From the NCBI GenBank assembly GCA_031556525.1, contig JAVBSS010000001.1, positions 1 to 25,777 of the forward strand: DNA of 25,777 nucleotides. Reading direction: 5' to 3'. Under the pieces are notes generated by a model, which was not told where the DNA came from, ran no database searches, and saw only the letters and a program-made list of their open reading frames with translations. The position numbers and the translations under genes were made by a program. Positions 14,988 to 25,637 of this stretch are shown piece by piece. The DNA comes from JAVBSN01 sp031556525 (GTDB lineage: Bacteria; Bacillota; Clostridia; Lachnospirales; Lachnospiraceae). The first letter of the stretch is position 1, and each line of letters starts with the position of its first letter.

Positions 14988-15107
14988 CTTATATATAGTT
15001 ATACATTTAAATAATAATCATATGTATTGTGCTTATTATGATATAGATTTTTAAAAATCAAAATGTTATAATTTAATAGTTGAGTTATTGAAAAGGAGGG
15101 GGAAGAG

Positions 15108-15680
15108 TTGGAAAAGATTTATCTGGCGTGCATAGTGATTGGAATAGTTATTCCGCTATTTAGTTTAGTGGCAGATTTTGTTGATGGATTTTGTGATCTA
15201 TTGTCCTTTGATTTTTTGGATATTGACATAGATATAGGCGATGATTTGCAATTGTCACTATTACCACTTTCGATTAATAGCATATGTGCAGGCTTGCTGA
15301 TATTTGGCGGTGCAGGTTGGCTATTAAACTATATAACAGGACTAACGGTATTAGTTGTAAATATAATAGCAGGAGTGATGGGATACATAGTAGCCATAGT
15401 AATACAGACCATGATTAAAAAACTGAAACGGGTGGAAAATACCACACTAAGCGAAGATCAGTTGCTATTAAACAAGGCTAAGGTGATTAATAGAATACCA
15501 GAGGATGGTTTGGGGGCTATTAGCGTAGAATTGCCTAATAGTTCATCGGTGAGTTATCCAGCTAGATCTAGTGAGGGGATTAGTATACCACAAGAAACTA
15601 TAGTAGAGATAATAGAGATTAATAAAGGTATTGCAATAGTACAATCAGAAAAATGGTTGGAAGAAAAATATGAAGCATAA
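15108..15680 (+). CDS. NfeD-family membrane protein (YuaF-like), flotillin partner
   Basis: Translation appears to start at TTG 15108, which is preceded by a strong AAGGAGG; no in-frame ATG fits. The 190-aa product has hydrophobic segments at about residues 4-22, 54-75 and 79-103, separated by an acidic outer loop (DFLDIDIDIGDD). A C-terminal soluble domain (about 118-186) with the conserved KAKVINRI, GLGAISVEL and GISIPQETIVEIIEI strands is the NfeD OB-fold. Length is like the short, protease-free NfeD type (about 174 aa for YuaF). Such proteins are encoded next to flotillins and work with them in membrane organisation. The flotillin gene begins 21 bp downstream, so the two form an operon. 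Confidence 0.87.
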   Translation: MEKIYLACIVIGIVIPLFSLVADFVDGFCDLLSFDFLDIDIDIGDDLQLSLLPLSINSICAGLLIFGGAGWLLNYITGLTVLVVNIIAGVMGYIVAIVIQTMIKKLKRVENTTLSEDQLLLNKAKVINRIPEDGLGAISVELPNSSSVSYPARSSEGISIPQETIVEIIEINKGIAIVQSEKWLEEKYEA

Positions 15681-15701
15681 AGATAAAGGAGAATGTAGAT
15701 T

Positions 15702-17261
15702 ATGGGAGATATGACTTATTTAATTGTTATTGCAGCAGTGGTAGTAGGAATTATATTGATTTTATCAGTTATATTATCAATGTGGAAGAAAGTGCCACAA
15801 GATAAGGCAGCAGTTGTTACTGGTTTACGAAAGAAGGTTATCACTGGTGGTGGTGGATTAGTTATTCCTGTATTAGAGAGAATAGATTACATATCACTTG
15901 GTAATATTCAATTAGATGTTCGTACAGAAGAGAGTATGTCATCACAAGGTGTACCAATTGGAGTTGTTGGTACAGCAGTAATTAAAGTTAAGAATGAGCA
16001 AGGTAGTATATTTAAGGCAATAGAGCAATTCACAGGAAGAAATGAGCAACAGATAGAAGCAGGTATTAGAGAAACTTCTATGAATGTACTTGAAGGTAAG
16101 CTTCGTGAAATTGTATCAACAATGACAGTTGAAGAAATATATAGAGATAGAGAAACATTTTCATCTAAAGTGCAAGAAGTGGTTGGAACTGAGCTTGCAG
16201 AGATGGGACTCGAAGTAAAAGTATTTACTATCAAAGATATTAATGATAGAAATGGCTACATAGAAGCATTAGGTGTTAAGCAAATTGTTGAAAAGAAAAA
16301 AGATGCAGAGATAGCTAAGGCAGAGGCTGCTAGAGAAGCACAGATTGAAACATCCAAAGCCAAAAGAGCTGGAGAAGAAGCAAGATTAGTTGCAGAGTCA
16401 GAGATATCAGAAGCAGCTAAGAAGAAAAACGTTCGTGAAGCAGAATATAGATTAGAACAAGAGACTTCAAAAGCAAGAGCAGATGCGGCTTATGAGATTC
16501 AGAGAAATATTACATTAAAAGAAGTAACAGCATCAGAGATGGATGCGGAGTTATTAAAGCAAGAGAGACAAAAAGATATTGAAGCAGCACAAGTTCAGAT
16601 TCAGATTATTAAAGAGCAAAAGGCTATTGAATTAGCGCAGAAACAAGCTGAGAGAACTAAAGAATCACTTAGGGCTCAAGTAGTAGAACCAGCACAAGCA
16701 GAGAAAGAAAAGCAAATAGCGGAGGCGCAGGCAAGAGCTGAATCAAAGAAAGCAGAGGCAGCAGCGGAAGCAGAGGCAGTTGCAATAAAAGCTAAAGCAG
16801 AAGCAGAAGCAATAAGACTTAATGGTCTAGCAGAAGCAGAGGCAATAAGAGCTAAAGCACTTGCAGAGGCAGAAGGTATTAAGGCGAGAGGTCTAGCAGA
16901 AGCAGAAGCAATGGAGAAGAAAGCAGAAGCTTATAAGAAATATACAGGGGCAGCAGTTGCTGAGATGCTTATTAATGTCCTTCCAGAAGTTGCTGAGCAG
17001 ATTGCTAAACCACTTAGTGCAATTGATAAAGTTACAGTTATTGATTCTGGTTCGGGTGATAGTGGAGTTTCATCTATAGGTGGATATGTACCAGCAGTAA
17101 TGGCTAAGACTATGGAAGCTATGAAAGAAACAACAGGTATTGATTTGTCAGAGATAATAAAAGCTGATACATATGATGCAAAGGTTAATAAGAATATTAC
17201 TGTTACTGGATTAGAAAATGCAACTCAAGTAAATGTAGACATTAAGAAAGAAGATTTATAG
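15702..17261 (+). CDS. floT: Flotillin-like scaffold protein
   Basis: At 519 aa this matches FloT (about 509 aa) rather than the shorter FloA. One N-terminal membrane segment (residues 5-27) is followed by an SPFH/band-7 domain (about 30-200, with VPQDKAAVVTGL and VGTAVIKVKN). Then comes a long Glu/Ala-rich coiled coil (about 200-420) with repeated LAEAEAI units, the flotillin region that drives oligomerisation. The C-terminal tail includes a second small folded part. Flotillins form membrane microdomains that organise signalling and secretion complexes and buffer membrane fluidity. AAAGGAG precedes ATG 15702. The operon ends at the terminator beginning at 17290 and is probably read from the ECF-type promoter at 14959. 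Confidence 0.95.
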   Translation: MGDMTYLIVIAAVVVGIILILSVILSMWKKVPQDKAAVVTGLRKKVITGGGGLVIPVLERIDYISLGNIQLDVRTEESMSSQGVPIGVVGTAVIKVKNEQGSIFKAIEQFTGRNEQQIEAGIRETSMNVLEGKLREIVSTMTVEEIYRDRETFSSKVQEVVGTELAEMGLEVKVFTIKDINDRNGYIEALGVKQIVEKKKDAEIAKAEAAREAQIETSKAKRAGEEARLVAESEISEAAKKKNVREAEYRLEQETSKARADAAYEIQRNITLKEVTASEMDAELLKQERQKDIEAAQVQIQIIKEQKAIELAQKQAERTKESLRAQVVEPAQAEKEKQIAEAQARAESKKAEAAAEAEAVAIKAKAEAEAIRLNGLAEAEAIRAKALAEAEGIKARGLAEAEAMEKKAEAYKKYTGAAVAEMLINVLPEVAEQIAKPLSAIDKVTVIDSGSGDSGVSSIGGYVPAVMAKTMEAMKETTGIDLSEIIKADTYDAKVNKNITVTGLENATQVNVDIKKEDL

Positions 17262-17289
17262 ACGTAATATGCTTATGTATATTTGATAG

Positions 17290-17323
17290 AAGGCGGTATG
17301 GAGACAATCTCTATACCGCCTTT
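17290..17323 (+). terminator. Intrinsic terminator of the flotillin operon
   Basis: A 15-bp GC-rich stem (AAGGCGGTATGGAGA with TCTCTATACCGCCTT, one wobble pair) closes a 3-nt loop and runs into T residues. Confidence 0.88.
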
Positions 17324-17403
17324 GCTAATTTAAGTTGAAATATACGATATGTATGATATATAATGTACTTATACTATGGCTATGGAATATAAGGAGAAGT
17401 TAT

Positions 17404-18285
17404 ATGAACGTGAATCTAGAATACTATAAAATATTTTATTATGTTGCAGAATATAAGAGAATTACCCTAGCAGCAAAAGAGTTATGTATATCACAACCAG
17501 CAGTAAGTCAAGCCATTAAACAACTAGAACAAGAAATAGGTATGGATTTATTTATTAGAACATCTAAGGGTGTTATATTAACACAGGCAGGAGAGACTTT
17601 ATATACATTTGTAAAAGAAGGATATGAGAAGATATTAATGGGAGAGCGTAAGCTTAGGGAATTAACTGATATGGAATATGGAGAAGTTAGAATAGGTGCA
17701 AGCGATATGACATTAAAATTCTACTTACTACCTTACTTAGAAAAGTTTCATCAAATGTATCCTAACATTAAAGTAAATGTTACAAATGCACCGACACCAA
17801 TGACAATAGAACATCTATATGCAGGAAGAATAGATTTTGGCATAGTAACTTCGCCAGTGCCTATTGATAGTAGATTAGATGTTACAAAGGCTAGAGAGGT
17901 AAAAGATATATTTGTAGCAGGAAATGAATTTGCACATTTGAAAAATAAGGTGCTAGATTATAAAGAGTTAGAAGAATTGCCGGTAATAATATTAGAAAAC
18001 AAGACCAGTACAAGAGCCTACATAGATGAATTTTTAATGAATAAAGGTGTTGTGCTTACTCCGGAATTTGAACTAGCTACTAGTGATATGATTGTTCAGT
18101 TCGCAAGTAGGAATCTTGGGATAGGAGCAGTTGTAGAGGATTTTGCAACAAAGGATATCGAAGAAAATAATGTGTTTGAACTGAAATTCAACGAAGATAT
18201 ACCAAAGAGGCAGATGTACGTAATAAGTGACAATAAGGTAGGAATGAGTCTAGCAGCAAGTAAACTAGTAGAAATAATAAGATAG
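17404..18285 (+). CDS. LysR-family transcriptional regulator
   Basis: I start at ATG 17404, where AAGGAG stands 8 bp upstream and the N-terminus (MNVNLEYYKIFYYVAE) matches the family; the open frame extends back to a TTG at 17335 that would add 23 residues of no known domain. The 293-aa product has the LysR winged helix (residues about 3-62, ITLAAKELCISQPAVSQAIKQLEQEIG) and a periplasmic-binding-type effector domain (about 90-290). The effector is unknown. It precedes purA in the same direction with a 132-bp gap holding a separate promoter. Control of purA is possible but not shown. Confidence 0.92.
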   Translation: MNVNLEYYKIFYYVAEYKRITLAAKELCISQPAVSQAIKQLEQEIGMDLFIRTSKGVILTQAGETLYTFVKEGYEKILMGERKLRELTDMEYGEVRIGASDMTLKFYLLPYLEKFHQMYPNIKVNVTNAPTPMTIEHLYAGRIDFGIVTSPVPIDSRLDVTKAREVKDIFVAGNEFAHLKNKVLDYKELEELPVIILENKTSTRAYIDEFLMNKGVVLTPEFELATSDMIVQFASRNLGIGAVVEDFATKDIEENNVFELKFNEDIPKRQMYVISDNKVGMSLAASKLVEIIR

Positions 18286-18330
18286 AAATAGATATAAGCA
18301 CAGATTATATCACATATAAATAATATTGAT

Positions 18331-18359
18331 TTTACTTATAAAGCCCCCTGTTATATAAT
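18331..18359 (+). promoter_or_regulatory. Predicted sigma-A promoter of purA
   Basis: TTTACT (18331-18336) and a perfect TATAAT (18354-18359) are 17 bp apart. The start would fall near 18366, with a leader of about 52 nt. Confidence 0.6.
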
Positions 18360-18365
18360 ATCAAA

Positions 18366-18384
18366 GTAATAGCTTTTGTATTAC
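18366..18384. promoter_or_regulatory. Inverted repeat at the purA transcription start
   Basis: GTAATA and TATTAC are perfect inverted copies with a 7-bp spacer. The site overlaps the predicted start of purA transcription, where a bound repressor could block it. It could be a LysR-type or purine-regulator site; this is unproven. Confidence 0.35.
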
Positions 18385-18417
18385 ATAATTCTTATGGAGA
18401 AAAGCGAGGATATATAA

Positions 18418-19698
18418 ATGGTTAGAGCGGTAGTTGGAGCAAACTGGGGAGACGAAGGAAAAGGTAAGATTACAGATATGTTAGGAGAATCTTCTGACAT
18501 TATCGTTAGATTTCAAGGTGGAGCAAATGCAGGACACACTATAGTTAATAACTACGGTAAATTTGCACTACATACATTACCATCAGGTGTATTTTATGAT
18601 CATACAACAAGTATAATAGGAAATGGTGTAGCACTTAATATTCCTGTTTTATTTAAAGAAGTAAATAGTATAGTTGAAAAGGGTGTTCCAATGCCTAAGA
18701 TACTAGTATCAGATAGAGCACAAATAGTTATGCCTTACCATATCTTATTTGATGAATATGAAGAAGAGAGATTAGCAGGAAAATCTTTTGGTTCTACAAA
18801 ATCAGGTATAGCACCATTTTATTCAGATAAGTATGCTAAGATTGGTTTCCAAGTAAGTGAATTATTCGATGAGGAAGCATTAAAAGAAAAGATTGAACGA
18901 GTTATAGCAACTAAGAATATCTTGTTAGAGCATTTATACAAGAAACCATTACTTCAAGTTGAAGATATATTTGCAACTTTAATGGAATATAAGAAAATGG
19001 TTGAACCATATGTATGTGATGTATCAGCATACTTGTATGAGGCTATCAAAGAAGGAAAGAATATCTTATTAGAAGGACAATTAGGTTCTCTAAAGGATCC
19101 AGACCACGGAATATATCCAATGGTTACATCTTCATCAACATTAGCTGCATACGGAGCAATCGGAGCAGGTATAGCGCCTTATGAGATAAAACAAATTATT
19201 ACTGTATGTAAAGCATATTCAAGTGCTGTAGGAGCTGGTGCATTTGTAAGTGAAATATTTGGAGAAGAAGCTGATGAATTAAGAAGACGTGGTGGTGACG
19301 GTGGTGAATATGGTGCTACTACAGGAAGACCTAGAAGAATGGGTTGGTTCGATGTTGTTGCTTCAAAATATGGTTGTAGAATACAAGGAACAACAGATGT
19401 TGCATTTACAGTATTAGATGTATTAGGATATCTTGAAGAGATTCCAGTATGTGTTGGATATGAAATAGATGGAGAAATAACTACTGAGTTCCCAACAACA
19501 ACAAGATTAGAGAAAGCTAAACCAGTATTAGAAGTACTTCCAGGTTGGAATTGCGATATTGATGGAATAAGAGATTACAATGAACTTCCAGAGAATTGTA
19601 GAAAATACATTGAATTTGTTGAAGAGAAACTTGGTTTCCCAATTACAATGATTTCAAATGGTCCAGGAAGAGAAGATATAATATATAGAAATAAGTAA
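18418..19698 (+). CDS. purA: Adenylosuccinate synthetase
   Basis: The 426-aa enzyme joins IMP and aspartate with GTP to give adenylosuccinate, the first step of the AMP branch; PurB, encoded at 12166, completes it. The N-terminal GTP/IMP site reads ANWGDEGKGK (D12, K15) and the second catalytic residue is H40 in GGANAGHTI. Further family blocks are EGQLGSLKDPDHGIYPMVTSS, GAGAFVSE, TGRPRRMGW and the C-terminal ISNGPGREDII. The ATG at 18418 follows GCGAGG with fair spacing. Length agrees with the family. A hairpin follows the stop codon. Confidence 0.97.
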   Translation: MVRAVVGANWGDEGKGKITDMLGESSDIIVRFQGGANAGHTIVNNYGKFALHTLPSGVFYDHTTSIIGNGVALNIPVLFKEVNSIVEKGVPMPKILVSDRAQIVMPYHILFDEYEEERLAGKSFGSTKSGIAPFYSDKYAKIGFQVSELFDEEALKEKIERVIATKNILLEHLYKKPLLQVEDIFATLMEYKKMVEPYVCDVSAYLYEAIKEGKNILLEGQLGSLKDPDHGIYPMVTSSSTLAAYGAIGAGIAPYEIKQIITVCKAYSSAVGAGAFVSEIFGEEADELRRRGGDGGEYGATTGRPRRMGWFDVVASKYGCRIQGTTDVAFTVLDVLGYLEEIPVCVGYEIDGEITTEFPTTTRLEKAKPVLEVLPGWNCDIDGIRDYNELPENCRKYIEFVEEKLGFPITMISNGPGREDIIYRNK

Positions 19699-19705
19699 TT
19701 AGAGT

Positions 19706-19738
19706 AATAGCAGGTTCTTGATAGAATCTGCTATTTCA
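19706..19738 (+). terminator. Intrinsic terminator after purA
   Basis: A stem of AATAGCAGGTTCT with AGAATCTGCTATT (one wobble) around a 4-nt loop is followed by a short, weak T-rich tail, so some read-through into the next gene is possible. Confidence 0.65.
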
Positions 19739-19762
19739 ATATATGATTTTTAGGAGGAGCAT

Positions 19763-20221
19763 ATGAAATATAAGGTTAAAAAGAATAAATATAATAGATA
19801 TGCGTTTAGATTTGTATCGGTAGTATTTATTATTATTGGAATTGTTAGTATCTATGGAATGTACGCTAATATGAAGAGTGGTAATAAGATGTATGCTACG
19901 GTTACGGGGGCATTGATAGCGGTATGTGTTGGATATGGTGGATATTTAATGAAGGAAACTTTTAAAGTTACAGCCTATGATATAGCCTATGTTTTTGAGA
20001 GTGATTTAATTAGAATGACTACAGTATACGGAGAACGCAAATTATCATATGAGGATGTAGATAATATCGGATTAGTTATACCAACCCCAGATGCAGACTA
20101 TATAATAATACAGATACTGACTAAAAAAGTACAATATGTAATACCATTTATTAATAACAGCGAATACGGATATAAGATATATGATTTATTGAAAAGTAAG
20201 GTTGATAAAGATGAAGCATAA
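19763..20221 (+). CDS. Hypothetical two-pass membrane protein
   Basis: The 152-aa protein has a basic start (MKYKVKKNKYNRY), two hydrophobic segments (about residues 15-33 and 44-63) and a soluble C-terminal half rich in beta strands (FESDLIRMTTVYGERKLSYEDVDNIGLVI). The last layout, two membrane segments then a small strand-rich domain, resembles bacterial PH-like membrane proteins, but I cannot assign a family with confidence. A strong AGGAGG precedes ATG 19763. The end overlaps birA by 11 bp, so the two genes are translationally linked. No biotin-related function is evident. Confidence 0.7.
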   Translation: MKYKVKKNKYNRYAFRFVSVVFIIIGIVSIYGMYANMKSGNKMYATVTGALIAVCVGYGGYLMKETFKVTAYDIAYVFESDLIRMTTVYGERKLSYEDVDNIGLVIPTPDADYIIIQILTKKVQYVIPFINNSEYGYKIYDLLKSKVDKDEA

Positions 20222-21200
20222 AATATTAGAAGTATTGAAAAATAGCGAAGAATATATATCAGGTCAGGAATTGTGCGATACATTTAATGTTTCTAGAACT
20301 GCTATATGGAAGAATATCAAATCCCTTAAAGAAGAAGGATATGAGATTGATTCAGTAAATAATAAAGGGTACAGATTGATAAAAGCGCCTAATAGCATTA
20401 ATGAGGTAAGTGTAAAAAGTGAACTTAATACTAATTGGATAGGCAAATATATAGAATACTATGATGAAATTGATTCTACTAATATACGAGCAAAGCAACT
20501 TGGTGAAGAAAATGGAGCAAATGGAAGTGTTGTTATAGCTAATACTCAAACCAACGGAAGAGGTAGAAGAGGCAATCGTTGGGAATCCCAAGAAGGCGAT
20601 TCTATATCGATTACTATATTACTACGTCCTGAAATAGAGGCAGATAAGGCATCGGGGCTAACGTTAGTTGCTGCGATGGCTGTTGTCAATGGTATAAATA
20701 ATATTGAGGGACTAGAAGCCAAAATTAAATGGCCTAATGATATTGTTGTGAATAGCAAAAAGGTAGTTGGTATATTGACGGAAATGAGTACAGACATGGA
20801 ATATGTTAATTATGTTGTTGTTGGGATTGGAATTAATGTCAATACTGAAAAATTTCCAGATGAGATAAGTGATATAGCGACATCTTTAAAATTAGAATTG
20901 GGAGCAGAAATTAATAGAAGCAAACTAATTGCAGATATTTTATTTGAATTTGAAAAATACTATGAAATCTTTATGCGGACAGGTGACTTAACTTTATTAA
21001 GTGAAGAGTATGATAATCTTTTGATTAATAAGGATGAAGAAGTATATATCATTGATAGAAAAAATGAGGCCAATAAAATAAAGAGAATAGCTATAGGAAT
21101 TGACAAGGATGGTGGTCTTATCGTTAAGAACGAAAAGGGCGACTTTGAAAAAATAATCTCAGGTGAGGTTTCAGTGCGCGGAATCTATGGTTATATTTAA
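20211..21200 (+). CDS. birA: Bifunctional biotin-protein ligase and biotin operon repressor
   Basis: I choose ATG 20211, nine bases after AAGG; a TTG at 20202 would add three residues. The 329-aa protein has an N-terminal winged helix (about 1-60, SGQELCDTFNVSRTAIWKNIKSL), so it can act as a repressor as well as an enzyme. The ligase domain follows, with the biotinyl-AMP loop GRGRRGNRW and the KWPNDIV and GILTEMS blocks. A C-terminal SH3-like cap ends at GEVSVRGIYGY. It attaches biotin to carboxylase carrier proteins and represses biotin genes when biotin is sufficient. No biotin genes lie in this window. Confidence 0.95.
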   Translation: MKHKILEVLKNSEEYISGQELCDTFNVSRTAIWKNIKSLKEEGYEIDSVNNKGYRLIKAPNSINEVSVKSELNTNWIGKYIEYYDEIDSTNIRAKQLGEENGANGSVVIANTQTNGRGRRGNRWESQEGDSISITILLRPEIEADKASGLTLVAAMAVVNGINNIEGLEAKIKWPNDIVVNSKKVVGILTEMSTDMEYVNYVVVGIGINVNTEKFPDEISDIATSLKLELGAEINRSKLIADILFEFEKYYEIFMRTGDLTLLSEEYDNLLINKDEEVYIIDRKNEANKIKRIAIGIDKDGGLIVKNEKGDFEKIISGEVSVRGIYGYI

Positions 21201-21267
21201 TAATATTAGCTGAAATGAGAGAAACACTTTATTTTATTAATTTTAAATTTGATTAAGTAAAAAAATG

Positions 21268-21296
21268 TTGTTTCAGAGCATTGTTTAATATATAAT
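21268..21296 (+). promoter_or_regulatory. Predicted sigma-A promoter of gdhA
   Basis: TTGTTT (21268-21273) and a perfect TATAAT (21291-21296) are exactly 17 bp apart. The leader is about 35 nt and includes GGGAGG before the ATG. Confidence 0.65.
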
Positions 21297-21337
21297 ATTA
21301 AGCAGATGAAATTTACTAAATAAGGGAGGACATTATA

Positions 21338-22669
<1,332 letters not shown>

Positions 22670-22695
22670 GATATAAATAAATATTGAATTAAGTT

Positions 22696-22732
22696 ATCCC
22701 CTATTTTATTAAATGTAAAATAGGGGATTTTT
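22696..22732 (+). terminator. Intrinsic terminator of gdhA
   Basis: ATCCCCTATTTTA pairs perfectly with TAAAATAGGGGAT around a 7-nt loop, followed by a T run. Confidence 0.9.
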
Positions 22733-22747
22733 ATATGGTACAAATTT

Positions 22748-23047
22748 TTATCTGATATGGTGGCTGCTATCATAGATTTCAAAAACTTCATCACCGATAT
22801 TTAGGAAGAGTATAAAATCAAGGTCTTCTTCGGTTTCAAAACAAGTCTTTAATTGAACTCTATTATCATCAAGTTTAACAACATGATCTATGGGATAAGT
22901 TATACCAAATGAACGATTAAAAGGAATTCTATAAAACATTCCAGCGGTTATTTCATATATGGCTTCACCCTCGAGTAATAAAGCATTCTCTTGTTTTAGT
23001 GGAATACATTTTTGAATATGTATTAATGCTACTAAGTCTTTAGCCAT
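22748..23047 (-). CDS. Small hypothetical protein
   Basis: The 99-aa product starts at ATG 23047 with AAGGGGG upstream and a promoter beyond it, so it is a real gene. It is a soluble, strand-rich protein (GEAIYEITAGMFYRIPF, DEVFEIYDSSHH) without signal or membrane segments. I recognise no family. It is convergent to gdhA, and the gdhA hairpin lies just past its end. Confidence 0.65.
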   Translation of the reverse strand: MAKDLVALIHIQKCIPLKQENALLLEGEAIYEITAGMFYRIPFNRSFGITYPIDHVVKLDDNRVQLKTCFETEEDLDFILFLNIGDEVFEIYDSSHHIR

Positions 23048-23075
23048 AACGATACCCCCTTATAATAGTGATAAT

Positions 23076-23104
23076 ATAATACAATATATGTTATATATAT
23101 TCAA
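23076..23104 (-). promoter_or_regulatory. Predicted promoter of the small hypothetical gene
   Basis: On the minus strand TTGAAT (23104-23099) and TATTAT (23081-23076) are 17 bp apart, about 30 bp ahead of the ATG. Confidence 0.55.
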
Positions 23105-23165
23105 TGTTGGACAAGTCCTTAATATAAATTAAAGTAAAGGATTTTCTAAAATACTTGCAACAGAT

Positions 23166-23210
23166 ACAAAACACACAACCTAACTTTACAGTTAAGCTGT
23201 GTGCTTTTGT
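23166..23210 (-). terminator. Hairpin after the ABC permease gene
   Basis: ACAAAACACACA pairs with TGTGTGCTTTTGT (one bulge), with an inner TAAC/GTTA stem. On the minus strand it follows the permease stop codon by about 40 bp. Confidence 0.6.
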
Positions 23211-23250
23211 TTTCCACATAACAGTTTGATATTATGAGACAATAATTCTA

Positions 23251-25614
23251 TTATTTAGTAATCAATTCATAAACCGAGATGTTTTTAATTCTTCTTGCTG
23301 AGATATTAGTAGCTATAAATGTAATGATAAAAATTATGGTAGCGGCTACAGTTACGAAGCCTATATTTACCGTAACATTTGCTCCCGTTATACCCAATGA
23401 TTCAAACGTCGCGCTGAATACGGGACCAAAAAATACCCCGCCCAATATACCTCCTAATATAACGCTGACTATAGTAAAAGGAATAAAGCTAAGCGCAATT
23501 TGAAACTGTAATTGTCTAGAAGTGTACCCTCCCGCTTTTAATATACCGAATTCTTTTCTGCGTTTAGTAACAATTGTCTTGATTGTCATAGATAGAATAA
23601 CAGAGATTATTACAAGGGAAACCCCTCCGACTACTACGACAAGAGCAGAAACAATACTCTCGTATGTTCCCAGATTGGATTCAACATATTCTTTCATATT
23701 GGTTATTTTTTCAATTTGGTATGAGCTTGAATCTCCGGCGTATTCAACATTAACAACACCAAATTGCTGTTCTAATTTTTCAATAAAATCTTCAATGTTT
23801 TCGTCCTTGTTTAAATAAATACCGATTTGACTTCTTTCATAATTCGGATTAAGTGCTTGAATACCGTCAACCGTAGCTGCACAGGATTGTGCTGTGCTAG
23901 TGGAATACAAACCTGTAATAACATAGTTTAAACTCTTCCCGTTTAAATAAACCTCAACAGTATCACCGATTGTTTTATTCAGAACCTTTGACATCGTTTT
24001 GGGTATAGCAATCTCATTATCGTATATTGGCATACTCCCCTCATACGCTTTCAGGTTTTCAAGTATTGAATAATCGTTTGATACCATACACACCATTCTT
24101 TCACCATCTAAATCAAGATATAACTGCGAAAACAAATCGTTCATTGCTGTTTTGCGAACTTCAGGCATTAATGATATTTCTTCGGCTAATTTATCAGCAT
24201 TAATATGTTGGGCAGTTTGAACTTCAACATCAAACAGCTCCGTTCCAGTTGCTTTGACGAATACTTCTTTATCTATTGTAAATGCTTGATACAGACCTAA
24301 CACAGTAACTGTTGCAAATGTGGAGACAATAATAATAATACTAATCAATATATAAGTTTTCATAAAAGCAAATATATTTTTTAAACCAAGACGTGTATGG
24401 ACATTGCTTGAACCTTTCTTAAGCGGAAAAAAGTTTTTGCGGAAACCACTAATAGCCATACTTCCTTTTAACGCAATTACTGGGGAATAAGCCTTAACTT
24501 TTTTACAAGAACCGAATACCATAATTAATATGATTATTGATAAAATTAAAGCAATAATTAGTCCTAAGGGTATATTTGAAGAGAGAGCCCACTTAAACCC
24601 AGTTGCACTTTCCATTACGCTTCTAACAGCAGGAAATAATATCAATGAGAGAAAAACACCTATTATGGCGGAGGATACTGAAATAAATCCGTATTCGGCA
24701 ACGTAACAGTTAATAATCTGCCTGTCAGTATAACCTGATGCTTTTAATACACCTATTTCCTGCATTGCGTCATGGATACTTCCGCTCACTCTGAAATGAA
24801 TAAAAAACAGCATAATTATCGCCATTAAAAACGCAAAGACAACCAATACGGCGGAAATAATCGTCACGGGCATAATTGAGGCTAAAGATAGCTGAATTGC
24901 CTCAACATTTAGGGTTATTTCATTTTCTATACCTGTAAATTCTAAAAATTCTTTATTAAACCGTGCCGCTTCATTTACATCATTAAGACGTGCAGTAAAG
25001 CAAAATTGAGAGGGAATATTACTGTTTAATTCGGCAAAAGCTTCAATTGGAACAAAAAGCTTAACGTTTCCGTCATTTGCTGTTTTAAATTCCCCCGATT
25101 CAAAAAATCCCGCAACAGTCAAATCAAATTGTTTGTTTTTATACCAAAATGTAAATGTATCATTTAATTTATATCCTACGTTTTTTGCGAAAACAGGGAG
25201 ATAAATTGCATTTTCTTCTGGTACATTCAAATCCTCCGAAACGATTTTCGGTGGAGAGATTGTATATTCTTCGTCTAAGTTTAGGATTAAAAGACTTACT
25301 TCCATTTCACCGCCGTACATAACTTTTTCTATATCTGTATAAAGCACATTTTTAACCTCATATTCGGTTAAGCGGGAATCGTTCTTATAAAACTCCTCAA
25401 AAGATGTGTTATATACATCTTGGGGCATAATTACAATGCTGTGCAAACTGTGTAGACGCTCTAAACCGTTATAGTAGTCCTTTTCTGTTCCCATAATAAC
25501 GCTAAGTCCTATTGTCAGCAATGCGGATACAAGCATAATTATGATAAATAGCGATGCAGTTGCATTTTTATTTTTTAAAATATTGGATTTTGCTATGTGA
25601 AGTGTTTTTTTCAT
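23251..25614 (-). CDS. FtsX/MacB-type ABC transporter permease
   Basis: I start at ATG 25614 (787 aa), about 5 bp after GGGGTGG; a GTG at 25623 would add three residues. One N-terminal membrane segment (about 21-43) leads to a large extracellular MacB-like domain. A first FtsX block of three segments (about 245-375) follows, with the family motif EIGVLKASGYTDRQI. Then come another membrane segment (about 418-440), a second extracellular domain, and a second FtsX block (about 655-780) with EFGILKAGGYTSRQL. This duplicated layout is that of lipoprotein-export or peptide-defence permeases. An ATPase partner is required but none is in the window; it would be expected beyond the right edge. The substrate is unknown. 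Base composition is clearly less AT-rich than that of the neighbours, which suggests transfer. Confidence 0.9.
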   Translation of the reverse strand: MKKTLHIAKSNILKNKNATASLFIIIMLVSALLTIGLSVIMGTEKDYYNGLERLHSLHSIVIMPQDVYNTSFEEFYKNDSRLTEYEVKNVLYTDIEKVMYGGEMEVSLLILNLDEEYTISPPKIVSEDLNVPEENAIYLPVFAKNVGYKLNDTFTFWYKNKQFDLTVAGFFESGEFKTANDGNVKLFVPIEAFAELNSNIPSQFCFTARLNDVNEAARFNKEFLEFTGIENEITLNVEAIQLSLASIMPVTIISAVLVVFAFLMAIIMLFFIHFRVSGSIHDAMQEIGVLKASGYTDRQIINCYVAEYGFISVSSAIIGVFLSLILFPAVRSVMESATGFKWALSSNIPLGLIIALILSIIILIMVFGSCKKVKAYSPVIALKGSMAISGFRKNFFPLKKGSSNVHTRLGLKNIFAFMKTYILISIIIIVSTFATVTVLGLYQAFTIDKEVFVKATGTELFDVEVQTAQHINADKLAEEISLMPEVRKTAMNDLFSQLYLDLDGERMVCMVSNDYSILENLKAYEGSMPIYDNEIAIPKTMSKVLNKTIGDTVEVYLNGKSLNYVITGLYSTSTAQSCAATVDGIQALNPNYERSQIGIYLNKDENIEDFIEKLEQQFGVVNVEYAGDSSSYQIEKITNMKEYVESNLGTYESIVSALVVVVGGVSLVIISVILSMTIKTIVTKRRKEFGILKAGGYTSRQLQFQIALSFIPFTIVSVILGGILGGVFFGPVFSATFESLGITGANVTVNIGFVTVAATIIFIITFIATNISARRIKNISVYELITK

Positions 25615-25637
25615 ATTTACCACCCCATTTTATCCAA

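Noticed and set aside
16730..16930. Short tandem DNA repeat in the flotillin gene
   Set aside because: The repetition (AEA-rich codons) is explained by the flotillin coiled coil; codons vary, so selection acts on protein rather than on DNA.
17335..17403. Longer LysR start at TTG 17335
   Set aside because: It would add 23 residues outside the LysR domain, whereas ATG 17404 has AAGGAG at good spacing and the usual LysR N-terminus.
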